From Craterostigma plantagineum (lineage: Eukaryota; Streptophyta; Magnoliopsida; Lamiales; Linderniaceae): a stretch of DNA of 64,000 nucleotides. The first letter of the stretch is position 1; the number at the start of each line of letters is the position of its first letter. The position numbers and the translations under genes are program-made. Below, in pieces: positions 11,639-20,639 of this stretch. The stretch is from the NCBI GenBank assembly GCA_027422505.1, contig JAPQWV010000018.1, positions 10,124,001 through 10,188,000 of the forward strand. Direction: 5' to 3'. Below the pieces are notes generated by a model. It had not been told where the DNA came from. It saw nothing but the letters and a program-made list of their open reading frames with translations, and did not search any database.

Positions 11639-13065
11639 AAATGCACTCCGTCGTGGGCTGCATTTGCTTTAGGGCCCAGATGAGAGAAAGGTGTGTCTAT
11701 CGCCTCCGTCAGATCACGCAGTGCATCAAATCGGTTACGCCCCTCCACGAAGGACGATGTAAAAGCCGCATGTTCAGTCGGCCGCTGAACCTCTGGGCTG
11801 CCCCTGGACGAACTCGTCTCCCCCCGGTACCCTTTCCCAAACACAGGGGCAGACTCAGTACCCGGCCCAGTCATCTTAATGGCTTTCCCTTTGGCCCCCA
11901 TCTGTCGCCACTCCTCATGGATTGGCCCCCCCCTATTCGTACGTCCTTGTCCCAATTCAGGCCTTCGATTCGTATTATTCTGATGCCCCGTTGGGTTCAC
12001 ACGTTTTCGTTGTCCATTCGACCTTGCTCGCCCATCCCCGGGGCGATGATTGTCATCCACCCTATGGTGCTGTCGATTCTGATGTACACTTGATCCCTCT
12101 GGCGTCCCCACTCGTTTGGGGCATTGTGCCTCCCGGTGGCCCCAAGCCGCACACGATGAGCATTGTGAAGGCCTCCAGTCATACTCCACACGAATAGGGA
12201 TAAGTTCATCAGTCCCACCCTCATCTGGTGGAAGGCGTACATTGAACGCTTCCACAAATGGTTCAGCTAGCTTTTTCATTATACAGATGCGTGCGTAATC
12301 GATTCTATCCACTCTTGTGGTAACAGCATCCGCATACAACGGGCGTCCTACGACGCTCGCCACCACCCCAAGGCCTTGCTGCGTCCATAGCTCGCATGGG
12401 ACGTTCCAGAGTTTCACCCACAATGGAATCTCAACCACCTCCCGTCTTGCAAAGGACATCCGAGGCTGCCACATCTCCAAAAATAAGGGTTGCCCGTGCA
12501 TCATCCAAGGGCCCCCTTCTACAACCTCCACCATGGCCGCCTCACCCTCAAATCGAAACAAAAAGAAGCCGTTAATCGTTGAGCGGACCTCTATCAAGCC
12601 CTTCCATATCGATCGGAGATAGCGTTCGACGAAGGGAAAATATGGCTTTTTCCCCATAAAATAACCCACCAGCGTGTGCTTCCACCGATCAGCTCCACTT
12701 TTCGCCATCTCACGGGAAGGCCTGGCCTCACCAACCCCATCGACAATAGTAGGCGGCGTGTATCCTAGCTTCATGCCCGTTCTATCCGGCACAGTCCCAG
12801 GCTGCCGCTCAATGCCCGTGGCAGCCACCAAATACGATGGGCCTGTGGTGCCCCCATTCACTGTCAGTCCCATAGGGCCCATGCGTGAAAAAACCGGCTT
12901 ACGTCCCGTCCCATCCCGTCCCGTCCCATCCCGTGTTGGTGAGGGTACTTGAGATTCAGCCACCGTCGACTTGTCGGAACCTTTAAGCCCCACCGTTGAT
13001 GTCAATGAGTCCGTCAGCATCGTAGGTACCGTTAGTTGGTCAGCCACCAGAGACTGTTGCGACAT
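11635..13065 (-). CDS. LINE-1 ORF1 main part (DUF4283 plus zinc knuckle)
   Basis: A 476-codon frame encoding the ORF1 nucleic-acid-binding protein. It shows the DUF4283-type fold common in plant LINEs (LVGYFMGKKPYFPFVERYL, GFFLFRFEGEAAM, GGPWMMHGQPLFLEMW, PLWVKLWNVPCELW) and then a CX2CX4HX4C knuckle, CSSCAAWGHREAQC. The proline/glycine-rich tail ends in HDGVHL, where the stop overlaps the ORF2 start. The N-terminal part of ORF1 is in a different frame (13,032-13,712) and overlaps this frame by 34 nt, so a single-base frameshift probably separates them. A DGTGRDGTGR repeat sits near the N-terminus. Confidence 0.85.
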   Translation of the reverse strand: MSQQSLVADQLTVPTMLTDSLTSTVGLKGSDKSTVAESQVPSPTRDGTGRDGTGRKPVFSRMGPMGLTVNGGTTGPSYLVAATGIERQPGTVPDRTGMKLGYTPPTIVDGVGEARPSREMAKSGADRWKHTLVGYFMGKKPYFPFVERYLRSIWKGLIEVRSTINGFFLFRFEGEAAMVEVVEGGPWMMHGQPLFLEMWQPRMSFARREVVEIPLWVKLWNVPCELWTQQGLGVVASVVGRPLYADAVTTRVDRIDYARICIMKKLAEPFVEAFNVRLPPDEGGTDELIPIRVEYDWRPSQCSSCAAWGHREAQCPKRVGTPEGSSVHQNRQHHRVDDNHRPGDGRARSNGQRKRVNPTGHQNNTNRRPELGQGRTNRGGPIHEEWRQMGAKGKAIKMTGPGTESAPVFGKGYRGETSSSRGSPEVQRPTEHAAFTSSFVEGRNRFDALRDLTEAIDTPFSHLGPKANAAHDGVHL

Positions 13066-13712
13066 CGGCGCTGAAGAAACCTAGACACCAGCCCGCCTTT
13101 CTCATGCACTGAAGAAACCCTAGTTAGCAGCCCGCCTTTCGCAGGCGCTGCGTTTCGATCATCAACGGGAATTTCTTCATCCACCGGTTCGTCAGATGTA
13201 CTCAGGTCGATACACCGCCTAGCCATCAGCCCACGCGGTGGCGGAGTAGCAGGTCGCCCCCACTGGGCTCGTCGCGGGTTATTCTTCAGTATTCCTTTGA
13301 TCGGTATCAACCCTCCCCCACATCGCGCGGGTGGTTCATTGGTAGTCGCAGCAAGAGACCCTCCGATGGCTAACATATCAGATCGCAGCACCCCATCAGA
13401 TCTGCCTCCACCTCCGCCCGCATCCGCTGAAGGTCCATTAACCCTATCAACCAGCTTACGAAATCGCACCCCATCAAAGCACTGTGCAAATTCCGGGTAC
13501 GCCGCACACAATGCCTCAAGATCTGGCAAGGTCGGTCGCGCTGAAATTCCGGCTGGGAGCTGAACTCGTGTGGCTGCCTCGTGATCAGAATCCCGGCCAA
13601 GTTCCGCCACCCGCCCTGGTTCTGGACCGACCCCCATCACAGATTGTTGCTGCCCAGATATGTGACGGATTGGATCAGGCGGATCCGGGACAGGAGGATG
13701 TGAATCAGACAA
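13032..13712 (-). CDS. LINE-1 ORF1 N-terminal part (frameshifted)
   Basis: A 226-codon frame starting MSDSHPPVPDPPDP, rich in Pro, Gly and Arg, without a recognised domain; such tails are usual at the start of plant LINE ORF1. Its end (CRNSLWWLTN) overlaps the start of the downstream ORF1 frame (MSQQSLVADQL) at 13,032-13,065 in another register. One indel would fuse both into an ORF1 of about 690 codons. This is the only obvious lesion in the element. About 230 nt of untranslated leader separates it from the element's 5' end. Confidence 0.7.
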   Translation of the reverse strand: MSDSHPPVPDPPDPIRHISGQQQSVMGVGPEPGRVAELGRDSDHEAATRVQLPAGISARPTLPDLEALCAAYPEFAQCFDGVRFRKLVDRVNGPSADAGGGGGRSDGVLRSDMLAIGGSLAATTNEPPARCGGGLIPIKGILKNNPRRAQWGRPATPPPRGLMARRCIDLSTSDEPVDEEIPVDDRNAAPAKGGLLTRVSSVHEKGGLVSRFLQRRCRNSLWWLTN

Positions 13713-13940
13713 ACCCTAGCTTCTCACGATCGAATTGAAACAACCCCCACTCCGATACTACTCCGCCTGAGCGACGGAAATCAGAATCCCAATCACCGGC
13801 CGGTCACCACCAAGGGGTGCTGACCGGAAACAGCGGCGGATCTTGGTGAAGAACGCGGTAGAAATTTGAAAATTCGACTTTCTCTCTCTAGACGCACTTT
13901 CTCTCTCTAGACAAATGGGTCGAGTTTGATGTCTCACTGC

Positions 13941-13956
13941 AATAACCATTATTATT
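13941..13956. repeat. Target site duplication, LINE-1 5' side
   Basis: Second perfect copy of AATAACCATTATTATT, flanking the 5' end of the minus-strand LINE. Sequence to its right (GATAACAAAGCATGC) continues the Copia B gag-protease interval, matching the reverse complement of the uninterrupted right-hand copy near 16,270-16,300. Confidence 0.95.
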
Positions 13957-14073
13957 GATAACAAAGCATGCAAACATACAAATAACTTAACACAACGATG
14001 CATAATACAGGCATATAATACAAGCATATAAACACACACATAATTAAACATATGATAATAACACATAAGGGAA
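13957..14073. other. Copia B gag-protease spacer beside LINE-1
   Basis: Short AT-rich stretch between the right LINE target duplication and the end of left-copy gag. It matches the reverse complement of about 16,160-16,280 in the right copy (TTATTTGTATGTTTGCATGC and similar), so it is ordinary Copia B internal sequence displaced from the protease by the LINE. No gene. Confidence 0.7.
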
Positions 14074-15094
14074 TCACATCAAGCTTATTGAAAAATCCGC
14101 GGCCTCGAAATGAGTACTTTCATCATTGACACCAGAAGTAGAGGCGAGATCACCCTGAACAAGATTTGTTTCAATTTTATTTCCTTTGTCCTTTTGATAT
14201 AATTCAACGAGATGTTTGGGCGTGCGACAAGTTTTCGACCAATGGCCCAAACCACCGCAACGATAGCATCGCTCATCATTATCCTTTTGTTCGGTTTGCC
14301 TCTTCTCATCCTTATTATCATAGCTTTTCCTCTTCTGGGGAAGACTTTGATAACCACCACGATTGTTATGATAACCACCACGGAAGTACTGATAATCACC
14401 ACCATAATATCCTTGGCCACGACCTCGGCCTTGACCACGGCCTCGTCCGCGGCCGCGATATCCGCCATGTCCACGTCCACGACCATTACCTCGATTATTA
14501 TCATTATAGTTTCGCCTGACCGCATTCGCTTCAGGGAGCGCAGCCGCACCGGTTGGTCGGGATTCGTGGTTTTTCATCAACAATTCGTTGTTTTGCTCAG
14601 CCAATAAAAAACAGATATTAGTTCTACATACCTTTTGAATTGCCTTTCACGACATTGTTGTTGTAATACTACATTCGACGGATGGAAAGTGGTGAATGTT
14701 TTTCGAGCTTATCATCATCGGTGATTGCTTCTCCACATAATTTCAGTAGTAAATTTATCCACTCGTACCTTGCTCTAGGCAAGATAACAGTTGTCAGGTG
14801 GTCGTATCGTTCTTTCAAACTTTTCCACAACTCAGCCGGATCCTTCTCATTTAAGTATTCAGTTTTCAGACTTTCGTGAATGTGGTGACGAAGAAATATC
14901 AAGGCTTTTGCCTTATCCTGAGGAGTGGTGGATATGGTTGTACCACTGGCGTCGGTTGCGCCTGCATCCTGATTTGTTGTGGTTTTCGCAGCGATAATGG
15001 TGTCACCTAAACCTTTGGCTTTCGGGTGAATTTCTGCATCTAGTGCCCAAGATAAATAGTTCTTGTCGTTGATCACCCTTATCCAGGATATCAA
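14074..15094 (-). pseudogene. Copia B gag (left copy)
   Basis: Capsid-type gag in two pieces. 14,669-15,094 is the UBN2-like N-terminal domain (NYLSWALDAEIH, LWKSLKERYDHL, VILPRARYEWINL). It lacks about 22 codons present in the right-hand copy after WINL. 14,074-14,604 is the C-terminal part with an arginine/glycine-rich box (GRGRGHGGYRGRGRG) and a CCHC zinc knuckle, CYRCGGLGHWSKTC, which binds RNA. Stops and frame changes lie between 14,604 and 14,669. It begins abruptly near 15,095 at the centre of the inverted repeat. Confidence 0.85.
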
Positions 15095-15180
15095 CGGTGG
15101 TACAACGGCAAGATATCTTGGGCACTAGATGAGCAGGATATTTCTGCATCTTGCCAAAGGTTTCTGCATCTTGCCGTTGG
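15095..15180. repeat. Centre of the Copia B inverted repeat
   Basis: Junction where the two Copia B copies meet head-to-head. It contains scrambled copies of gag sequence: TTTCTGCATCTTGCC occurs twice, and TTGGGCACTAGATG occurs at about 15,117 and 15,178 on the plus strand in addition to the reverse copy in the left arm. This kind of patchwork, with short repeated words, suggests repair or template switching rather than a clean transposition joint. No LTR sequence is visible between the arms. Confidence 0.7.
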
Positions 15181-16156
15181 GCACTAGATGCCGAAATTCA
15201 CATGAAAGCCAAAGGTTTAGGTGACACCATTATCGCTGCAAAAACCACAACAAATCAGGATGCATGCGCAACCGACGCCAGTGGCACAACCATATCCACC
15301 ACTCCTCAGGATAAGGCAAAAGCCTTGATATTTCTTCGTCACCACATTCACGAAAGTCTGAAAACTGAATACTTAAATGAGAAGGATCCGGCTGAGTTGT
15401 GGAAAAGTTTGAAAGAACGATACGACCACCTAACAACTGTTATCCTGCCGAGAGCAAGGTACAAGTGGATAAATTTACGACTGCAAGATTTTAAATCGGT
15501 GAATGAATATAACTCTGCAGTTCATAGAATTACTTCTACATTGAAATTATGTGGAGAAGCAATCACCGATGATGATAAGCTCGAAAAAACATTCACCACT
15601 TTCCATCCGTCGAATGTAGTATTACAACTACAATATCGTGAAAGGCAATTCAAAAGGTATGCAGAACTAATATCTGTTTTATTATTGGCTGCGCAAAACA
15701 ACGAATTGTTGATGAAAAACCACGAATCCCGACCAACCGGTGCGGCTGCGCTCCCTGAAGCGAATGCGGTCAGGCGAAATAATAATGATAATAATCGAGG
15801 TAATAGTCGTGGACGTGGACGTGGCGGATATCGCGGCCGCGGACGAGGCCGTGGTCAAGGCCAAGGTCGTGGCCAAGGATATTATGGTGGTGATTATCAA
15901 TACTTCCGTGGTGGTTATCATAACAATCGTGGTGGTTATCAAAGTCTTCCCCAGAAGAGGAAAAGCTATGATAATAAGGATAATGATGAGCGATGCTATC
16001 GTTGCGGTGGTTTGGGCCATTGGTCGAAAACTTGTCGCACGCCCAAATCAAAAGGACAAAGGAAAGAAAATTGAAACAAATCTTGTTCAGGGTGATCTCG
16101 CCTCTACTTCTGGTGTCAATGATGAAAGTACTCATTTCGAGGCCGCGGATTTTTAA
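15151..16156 (+). pseudogene. Copia B gag (right copy)
   Basis: A 307-codon frame (15,151-16,074) covers the UBN2-like domain, an RGG-rich box and the zinc knuckle CYRCGGLGHWSKTC. It retains LQDFKSVNEYNSAVHRITS, missing from the left copy, but has lost a short KRQTEQK segment before the knuckle that the left copy keeps. A frameshift after TPK moves the tail (TNLVQGDLASTSGV...) to another frame, ending about 16,156. The first ten residues (MPKVSASCR) come from the rearranged centre, not from gag. Confidence 0.85.
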
Positions 16157-16268
16157 TAAGCTTGATGTGATTCCCTTATGTGTTATTATCATATGTTTAA
16201 TTATGTGTGTGTTTATATGTTTGTATTGTATGCCTGTATTATATGCATCGTTTTGTTAAGTTATTTGT

Positions 16269-16994
16269 ATGTTTGCATGCTTTGTTATCAATAATAATAG
16301 TTATTATGTGCTTATTATTAAGGACATTCATACAATGGATACGAGCATGTGCAATGGAGAATTATGTCTCGTAGACTGCGCAACGACTCATACGATTCTG
16401 AGAAATAAGAAATATTTTGATCATCTTGAAATGAAACGAGAGAGTGTCATTACTATCTCGGGCAGTACAAATATAATTGAAGGCTCCGGAAGAGCTAGCA
16501 TTTTACTGCCAAAAGGGATAAGGCTAATAATCGAAAATGCCTTATATTCTCCTAAGTCTCAAAGAAATTTACTAAGCTTTAAATCTATTCGAAATAATGG
16601 ATATCATGTTGAGACGGCAGAAAAGGGAAACGTCGAATATTTGCACATGACAAAAGTGATTTCAAATGATAAAAGAATCGTGGAAATATTACCTTCTTTT
16701 GACTCTGGGTTATACTATACATATCTAAGAACAATTGAGTCGTATGCTATCGTAAACCAGAAGTTTACTGAAGACAATACATTTAATATTTGGCATGACC
16801 GGTTGGGCCATCCCGTTTCAATTATGATGCGAAAAATAATTGAAAATTCACGTGGACATTCGATAAAGAACCAAAGGATTCTTCAATCTAATGAATTATC
16901 TTGTGCTGCTTGCTCTAAAGGGAAGTTAATTGTTCGGCCATCACCAATGAAAGTAAAGAATGAATCTATTATATTTTGGAATGTTACATGGTGA
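16269..16994 (+). pseudogene. Copia B protease and GAG-pre-integrase (right copy)
   Basis: One open 241-codon frame, better preserved than the left copy. The protease shows CLVDCATTHTILRNKK, ITISGSTNIIEGSG and NALYSPKSQRNLLSF. The GAG-pre-integrase zinc module is WHDRLGHP...CAACSKGKL. The active-site triplet is DCA rather than the usual DSG, as in the left copy. The start region (16,275-16,320) is the uninterrupted equivalent of the LINE-1 insertion site. Confidence 0.85.
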
Positions 16995-17416
16995 TATTTG
17001 TGGGCCAATACACCCATCATGTGGACCATTTAAATATTTTATGGTATTAATTGATGCATCGATTAGATGGTCCCACGTATCTTTATTATCTATAAGGAAT
17101 GTGGCATTTGCGAGGTTGCTTGCTCAGTTGGTTCGATTAAGAGCACATTTTCCGGATTATCCGATAAATAAAATACGCCTTGACAATGCTGGCGAATTTA
17201 CTTCCAAGATATTTAATGATTATTGTATGTCTATCGGTTTTTATATTGAGCATCATGTGCCACATGTTCATACGCAAACGGTCTTTAATTTGGTCGAGAA
17301 ATGAAAGTGGCGAAATTGTAAGATATAAAGCACGGCTTGTTGCACAAGGTTTCTCGCAGAGACCTGGTATTGATTATGAGGAGACGTATTCTCCTGTGGT
17401 GGACGCAACTACTTTT
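16960..17416 (+). pseudogene. Copia B integrase-RT deletion fusion
   Basis: Integrase N-terminal core ([34 protein letters not shown]) stops at HVHTQT (about 17,282) and is followed within a few codons by RT-start sequence [18 protein letters not shown] and [12 protein letters not shown]. About 1.2 kb that the left arm retains is absent. Frames differ across the joint, so no fusion protein is expected. The RT part ends at about 17,416. Confidence 0.8.
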
Positions 17417-17879
17417 CGTTCGGCGCCAAGCCGAAGGACAAATGCCTTCACTGCAATGAGCTTGGCCATTGGAAGCGCGATTGCCCAAAGCTAGCCGCCT
17501 CAGGTAAAGAACTTTACGTTTTGGAAACTAATTGTTCTATGACAGTATATTCCGCTTCGTGGATCTTAGACTCGGGAGCTAGTGCTCACATCTTTGTTTC
17601 GAACCAGGGTCTGGAACGAAGTAGGAAGCTGGCGAACCGAGAGATCATGATCAACGTAGGAAGCGGACATTGTGTACTGGCGACCCACATTGGATCAAGA
17701 ACTCTCGTTTTATCTACTAGACATAGTTTACTGCTTTCCGATTGTTTAGTTTTGCCCAGGGGGCTTAAGATATTGTTTCTATTCTCGTTTTGAGCGGAAA
17801 CGGTTACGAGTTCCGTTTTGGTAATGCAATATTTATTTTGGAAATAATATGCAAGTTTATTGAATGGATTATATTATCT
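17417..17879 (+). pseudogene. Copia C gag zinc knuckle and protease
   Basis: In one frame: CCHC knuckle [14 protein letters not shown] (17,443-17,484), then the protease with SWILDSGASAHIF, whose catalytic DSGA is at 17,569-17,580. A degraded VLPRGLKILF block follows, and later an INxYNVKD-like stretch that leads to the GAG-pre-integrase domain. The first knuckle residues are joined directly to family B RT sequence. A frameshift after about 17,750 ends the longest frame. Confidence 0.85.
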
Positions 17880-17904
17880 AAATGTCAAAGATAAAAAAAC
17901 AAAA
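17880..17904. repeat. Imperfect LINE-2 target duplication (left)
   Basis: AAATGTCAAAGATAAAAAAAC here resembles AAATGTCGAAGATGAAAC at 24,113-24,131. The two copies differ at two positions plus a short A-run difference. Copia C coding continues on the far side of the second copy, as expected for a duplication at a LINE insertion. Confidence 0.7.
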
Positions 17905-18000
17905 AATTCTTGAGTGCGATTACACACACTAGGTGCGATTCTTGAGTGACACTGTTCCATTAACCATCTGCTTCTTTCCCCGGCGGCACCCGCCACGGCC

Positions 18001-18910
18001 ATGGCCAAGAAGAAGAGGACAATAAAACGGAGTCCCTCAATGCCCGAAATGGGTGTGACCACGAAAGATGACACGAAAGGGGATGATCTTAATATGCCCA
18101 AAAGTACCGGGCAACAAACTGAACCCACGCTTGAAAACATAACTAAGATGATTGGGCAATAAATTGATAGCCCTACGGGAGGACGTGGTGACAAATCGGA
18201 TGTGGCGGTCCTGACAAAGGCACTGAGCGACCTACAAGGGAAGAATGTGTATACTGAGGACAAGGCTGAAAAATGTAGGCAAAACAGCAAGTCGATATGG
18301 GAAAATTTTGACATAACTAAACTGAGGAATGCTGGGACTAAACTGGGGTATGTCGAACCAGTTCAGGAAAAGGGAATGTCATTGGGACGCATTGACATCG
18401 ATGATATCTCTGAGGAAATACAATATTGGAACACAACAATAATCTGGTATGTATTGGGAGCTAATCCACCCTTCTCAGTGATGAATGGTTTCCTAAATAG
18501 AGTGTGGAAGAAATATGGGGTGCAGAAGGTTTTGCAAGTGAGGAACGGATGGTTTATGGCCAAATTTGACTATGGAGACTCGGGATAAAGTTCTACAGGA
18601 GGACGTACTGCAATTTGATAAGAAACCAGTTATCCTAGAGCCGTGGACTGCTAATACCCAATTCAAGAAGGGGGAGGTGGAGAAGGTACCTATATGGATC
18701 CAACTACCGCACCTTGAACTCAAATATTGGTGTGCTAACAGTCTAAGCAAAATAAATAGCCTCGTTGGGAACCCCATTATGGCTGATGGAGTTACTGAAA
18801 GGAAGGAAATAGTCCAATATGCACGAGTGCTTGTGGAAGTTGAATTGAAGAATGAGTTAAAAGATTCAATATCTTTTATAAACGAGCATGGGCAAATCAA
18901 TGAGCAAATG
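18001..18910 (+). pseudogene. LINE-2 ORF1 (DUF4283-type)
   Basis: Starts at ATG 18,001 in a good context (GGCCATGG), MAKKKRTIKRSPSMPE. A stop lies at about 18,160 and a frameshift at about 18,583. The DUF4283-like fold is clear across frames: WNTTIIWYVLGANPPF, GFLNRVWKKYG, RNGWFMAKF, KPVILEPWT, KVPIWIQLPHLELKYW and NPIMADGVT. It ends at GQINEQM at about 18,907, where foreign LTR-like sequence begins, so the C-terminal zinc knuckle is lost or displaced. Confidence 0.8.
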
Positions 18911-20582
18911 GAAAAACTTCCTAAGCTCGTTTACTTATCTTTCCTAATTTCAATTCGATTCTTACCTAATCTTTCCAATCGATCCAAACTTAAATTGCTT
19001 AGCTACAATCGCTCGACTTACTAACTTAGTAATTAATTTGATCGAAACTTATGTTATCATTTTCAAGTATCGCCCGAAACCTTCAAACAATTTTCATTCG
19101 ATCGAAACTTAACTCGTACTTCACTCTGCCCCAAAATATCTCAAGTCCTAAACTTTTCTTCTACTTAACGCGCTCAATCATCTCCCAAAATTCAATTGAT
19201 CCAAACTTAAATTGCTTAGCTACAATCGCCCGACTTACTAACTTAGTAATTAATTTGATCGAAACTTATGTTATCATTTTCAAGTATCGCCCGAAACCGT
19301 CAAACAATTTTCATTCGATCGAAACTTAACTCGTACTTCACTCTGCCCCAAAATATCTCAAGTCCTAAACTTTTCTTCTACTTAACGCGCTCAATCATCT
19401 CCCATAATTATCTCATGCCAAGGTTATAAGTCTTAAGATCAAGTTAGTGTGTCCAATACCTAGTTAACTCAAGGAAATCCTCAATTATAACTTCGCACCC
19501 AATCTGCCGTCTATGGTACATAGGGATTTCATGAGCTTCATTAATTTATGTAATACTACTAAATAACCTAGGCTATGAAACTTACAAAGGGTTATAGATT
19601 TCCTTACCAAAGATCCGCAAGGTATGTTGTTAGAAATCCTTAGTTGCCAAGCTTTTCGCGACTTCTCTTTTGCTTTCTTGGGTTTTTTGTTTTTGAGAGT
19701 TTTCTTTGATTTTTGTTTCTTGCAATACGTTTTCTCTTCCCTCTTTAATCACCAACGTTTTGATAAGTCTTAGAACTTAGGGAAGGGTAAATGATGGGAC
19801 TAGTAGGTGACTAAGACTACACCATACCCCTATCCCTTGTTTTAAGGAATTCCTACGTGCCTTTTTGTTGTTCCACTTTATCTAGATTATGATTGGTCCA
19901 ACTCTCCACACTATGCCCACAAATCGATCGATTCTATTTAAATTGACACATAAAATCGCCTAATTGGTGCATGCAATCGCCCGGAACTTGGTTGATACAT
20001 CAAATAAATTAATAATTTAAACAGCTCGGCGATTCTATCTTGTATACACTTCACAATCGGCCGAAACATGATTTCATCATGGTTGTGAAATCGACCGATT
20101 CTTACTCCAATTCACTCGGCGATTTGTTCTCCTCATACCACGTGTAATTGTTATCTTAATCGCCCGAAATGTGGTTTCGTTAAATCGCTCGATTCCTACT
20201 CGATTTTCCAGATGATTTTAACTTCTAAATGCTTAGGAATGGCCAATTCTAACTTACTCGATTTGAGCTCGGCGATTTCTTATATGCATGCCATGTGTAA
20301 TAGTGACCAACAATTTCTCAAGTCCTTATAACACATAATCATAATTCGTAACACATATAGGAATTATAAATCACATCGTATGAAATCATATAGACACATA
20401 AGTCATGTAGAAGCATGGAAACATAAATCACACATTAGGCATGAATTAATTGCATGTCCTAAATAAAATATTTCCCCCAAAATCCTAGCGTCCTAACGTA
20501 ATTAACTCAACAATGTCCCTAATAAATTATTTCCACCATTAATTATACCATAAGCCCGTAATTAGATTTTACGAGCATTACA
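18911..20582 (-). mobile_element. LTR-derived insertion inside LINE-2
   Basis: About 1.7 kb of non-coding sequence between LINE ORF1 and ORF2. Its right end, GCCCGTAATTAGATTTTACGAGCATTACA, closely resembles the right end of the solo LTR at 31,994 and the reverse complement of the LTR start at 50,244, so it is an LTR lying on the minus strand. The left boundary is not clear and no duplication matching GAATG (20,583) was found, so it is probably truncated. It is rich in TCGATCGAAAC and TCGCCCGAAAC words. No gene. Confidence 0.6.
18981..19414. repeat. Tandem duplication, 2 x 217 bp
   Basis: GATCCAAACTTAAATTGCTT begins at 18,981 and again at 19,198, and the following about 217 bp are nearly identical, differing at only a few positions (for example CGCTCG versus CGCCCG). 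This is a local duplication within the LTR-derived insertion. It creates short spurious reading frames on the plus strand. Confidence 0.9.
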
Positions 20583-20639
20583 GAATGGTACTGGGATGCA
20601 CAAAGAGCAGGGACAAGGTTCCACGTCTCCTTTACAGAG

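Larger units (their letters stand above)
7862..13940 (-). mobile_element. L1-type LINE, nearly intact (LINE-1)
   Basis: A 6.08-kb non-LTR retrotransposon on the minus strand, bounded by perfect 16-bp target duplications. It carries ORF1 (zinc-knuckle nucleic-acid-binding protein) and ORF2 (endonuclease-RT). The 3' end on the minus strand is ACACCAAAAAA next to the duplication, so the A-tail is very short. A TATATATATA stretch precedes it. The 5' end at 13,940 seems full length because a leader of about 230 nt precedes ORF1. ORF2 is open over 1204 codons, so this is the youngest element in the nest. Confidence 0.93.
5716..15095 (-). mobile_element. Copia element B, left copy (minus), split by a LINE
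   Basis: Minus-strand Copia remnant containing gag (15,095-14,074), protease/GAG-pre-integrase (7843-7101), integrase (7170-6544) and the start of RT (about 6150-5716). The 6.1-kb LINE at 7862-13,940 sits between gag and protease. Both ends are truncated: gag starts inside its N-terminal domain at about 15,095 and RT stops about 25 codons into the KARLVAQGF region. A near-identical copy lies in opposite orientation immediately to the right (15.15-17.4 kb). Confidence 0.85.
15165..17416 (+). mobile_element. Copia element B, right copy (plus)
   Basis: Plus-strand copy of the same Copia family as the left arm, starting inside gag at WALDAEIH and ending in RT at VVDATTFR. It lacks the LINE, giving a paralogous empty site. 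It has its own internal deletion at about 17,282, fusing the middle of integrase (HVPHVHTQT) to the RT start ([13 protein letters not shown]). At 17,416 it changes abruptly to gag of an unrelated Copia (element C). Confidence 0.85.

Noticed and set aside
8442..12952. Several 60-170-codon plus-strand frames opposite LINE-1
   Set aside because: GC-rich antisense shadows of ORF1 and ORF2 without domains.
14166..14607. Plus-strand frames rich in Ile/Thr and His/Asp
   Set aside because: Antisense shadows of the RGG-rich gag region on the minus strand; the same happens in reverse at 15,682-16,192.
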